The notes under the pieces were generated by a model that was not told where the DNA came from, did not search any database, and saw nothing but the letters and a program-made list of their open reading frames with translations. From Phytopythium helicoides (taxonomy: Eukaryota > Oomycota > Peronosporomycetes > Pythiales > Pythiaceae), in NCBI GenBank assembly GCA_024867545.1, contig JANFNE010000038.1, positions 248,001 through 312,000 of the forward strand: a stretch of 64,000 bases of DNA. The letters are read 5' to 3'. Position numbers and translations under genes: made by a program. Shown one piece after another: positions 62,986 through 64,000 of the stretch (positions are counted from its first letter, which is position 1; each line of letters opens with the position of its first letter).

Positions 62986-63097
62986 GATGTGACAGTCAGA
63001 GGTCAATGAGAGAGCTTGTTAATGCTATTGTTTGCACTCTTCCCCACTCTTGATCAGATCGAAAACGCAGGCATGCCATTCTGCACCCCTCGGCCCC

Positions 63098-64000
63098 TCA
63101 CTCGAGCGCCATGCATCCCGAGCGCAGCACGCAGGCCTCGTGTGCCTGACAGCACATGGCTTGGCCCGGCACAAACTCACACGGACGGACTTCTTCTGCG
63201 CCGCAGATGCGTGCGGCGGCCTCCCAGTCACCCGCTGTCGGCAGATGCATTACCTTCCGGTCGGGCAGACGTCCAGGGACGCCGCTGAGGCGGAACACAC
63301 CCGTGGCAAGCAGCTCGGCTTCTTCCTTGGGCTTGTTGGCCTCCACGAGCGGGTCGACAACCTTGAACCAGTCCGCGAAGCTCCAGTCCGAGTCCGCGTC
63401 GAATGGGACGCCGTTGAGTCGGTAAAGAGGCGTCCCCGAGGCTCCGCGTGTGCACGCGTACTTCCACGAGACGCGCGTGAGCTGGTCGGCCTCTGTTCCG
63501 CCGTAGCCCGTCATGCCCTTGGCCCACTGCTCGTCCGTCAGCTTGGGGAACGTGTGCTGCGCCAGCACGCGCAGCTGGTCGGCGACCTGCAGCGGCGTGC
63601 TGTCCTTGGTGGCCTTGTTCCAGAACAGCTCCTGGTTGGCATACATGGTCTCGAGCCAGTCGCCGAAGGCGTCATCTCCCAGGGCAGACGTGATGGTGAA
63701 CGCCGCCTCGGCCGCCGCGAACGCGTGCTGGTGGTACGGCAGCGGGAACAGCACGAACGTTACGCGCAGCTCGTGCGGCCCGTAGTGCGCCGCCAGCTTC
63801 TTGAGCGCCGGGTACGCCGCCTTGCTGTCCGGACAGAGCTGCAGCGGCGCCATTAGATCATTAGCGTCGACCTTCCTCCATGAAAAAAAAAACGCACCAG
63901 GTCGATGTAGGACTCGATCTGCACGCCCGCGTCGGCGGCTCCGTGGCCGAGCGTGAAGCCCGGCGGCTTCCCTGGGATCGGCAGCTGCGCGGCGACGCCC
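63098..64000 (-). CDS. DsbA-like thioredoxin-fold protein (5' end outside window)
   Basis: Minus-strand exons >64000-63898 and 63838-63098 (intron 63839-63897 with GTGCGT donor and CTGCAG acceptor). A strand-loop-helix start (IESYIDL joined to LCPDSKAAYPALKKL) gives a CxxS site, CPDS, in place of the CxxC of true disulfide oxidases. Then DsbA/thioredoxin_4-like text follows: VTFVLFPLPYHQHAFAAAEA, later GASGTPLYRLNGVPFD with the cis-Pro region (GTP). A Cys-rich tail (CCQAHEACVLRSGC) ends the protein. It may act as an isomerase- or glutathione-transferase-like thioredoxin-fold enzyme; substrate unknown. The N-terminus and any signal peptide lie beyond the edge. Confidence 0.7.
   Translation of the reverse strand, partial: GRRRAAADPREAAGLHARPRSRRRGRADRVLHRPGAFFFSWRKVDANDLMAPLQLCPDSKAAYPALKKLAAHYGPHELRVTFVLFPLPYHQHAFAAAEAAFTITSALGDDAFGDWLETMYANQELFWNKATKDSTPLQVADQLRVLAQHTFPKLTDEQWAKGMTGYGGTEADQLTRVSWKYACTRGASGTPLYRLNGVPFDADSDWSFADWFKVVDPLVEANKPKEEAELLATGVFRLSGVPGRLPDRKVMHLPTAGDWEAAARICGAEEVRPCEFVPGQAMCCQAHEACVLRSGCMALE

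Overview
This window reads as nuclear DNA of an oomycete (Phytophthora/Pythium type). The evidence is compact genes with short GT-AG introns of mostly 60-95 nt, often with GTGCGT donors; one clear Inr/FPR-type core promoter; a CBM1-PAN cassette of the kind known from oomycete CBEL proteins; ankyrin and small bZIP gene pairs; and eukaryotic housekeeping genes beside apparently bacterial-type metabolic genes. I see no rRNA, tRNA, CRISPR array or intact transposon. The genus is not resolved.

Layout. 0-8 kb: the 3' part of a peroxisomal trans-2-enoyl-CoA reductase (PECR-like) gene, a 102-bp tandem repeat, a single-pass membrane protein and a very elaborate peptide:N-glycanase. 8.5-18 kb: two tandem bZIP genes, two related ankyrin genes flanking tyrosine aminotransferase, and an unrecognised gene. 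18.7-26 kb: FadE-type acyl-CoA dehydrogenase, MIC19-like CHCH protein, PX protein and an E. coli-type cyclopropane fatty acid synthase. 26.5-31 kb: two more PECR-like copies flanking a secreted CAP-CBM1-PAN protein. 31-37 kb: a membrane protein and three EF-hand paralogues. 38-48 kb: a GPAT-like protein without its catalytic motif, a coiled-coil protein, listerin and a prenylated ubiquitin-fold protein. 48-56 kb: an F-box/kinase-like protein, SYS1, a ketopantoate reductase-like protein and phenylalanine hydroxylase. 56-64 kb: RAD23, a MAPK15-type kinase, a NELF-B homologue carrying an embedded bromodomain, and a DsbA-like protein cut by the right edge.

Themes. Lipid and peroxisome metabolism (three PECR-like SDRs ending in SKL, FadE, CFA synthase, GPAT-like protein) and protein quality control (PNGase, RAD23, listerin, UBL3, F-box) recur. 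Phenylalanine hydroxylase and tyrosine aminotransferase catalyse consecutive steps of aromatic amino acid breakdown but lie about 40 kb apart. Neighbouring genes are usually divergent from short shared promoters or convergent with short or overlapping tails.

The strongest candidates for something new are the NELF-B-bromodomain fusion, the PNGase with AZUL, MABP-like, LamG-like, jacalin-like and PUB modules, the CAP-CBM1-PAN fusion, and the mosaic PECR family. Reading-frame breaks in RAD23, MAPK15 and NELF-B cluster in 56.9-62.2 kb and should be tested as sequence errors first. Exon models were built by eye from splice consensus, frame and remembered homology; no search or transcript data were available.
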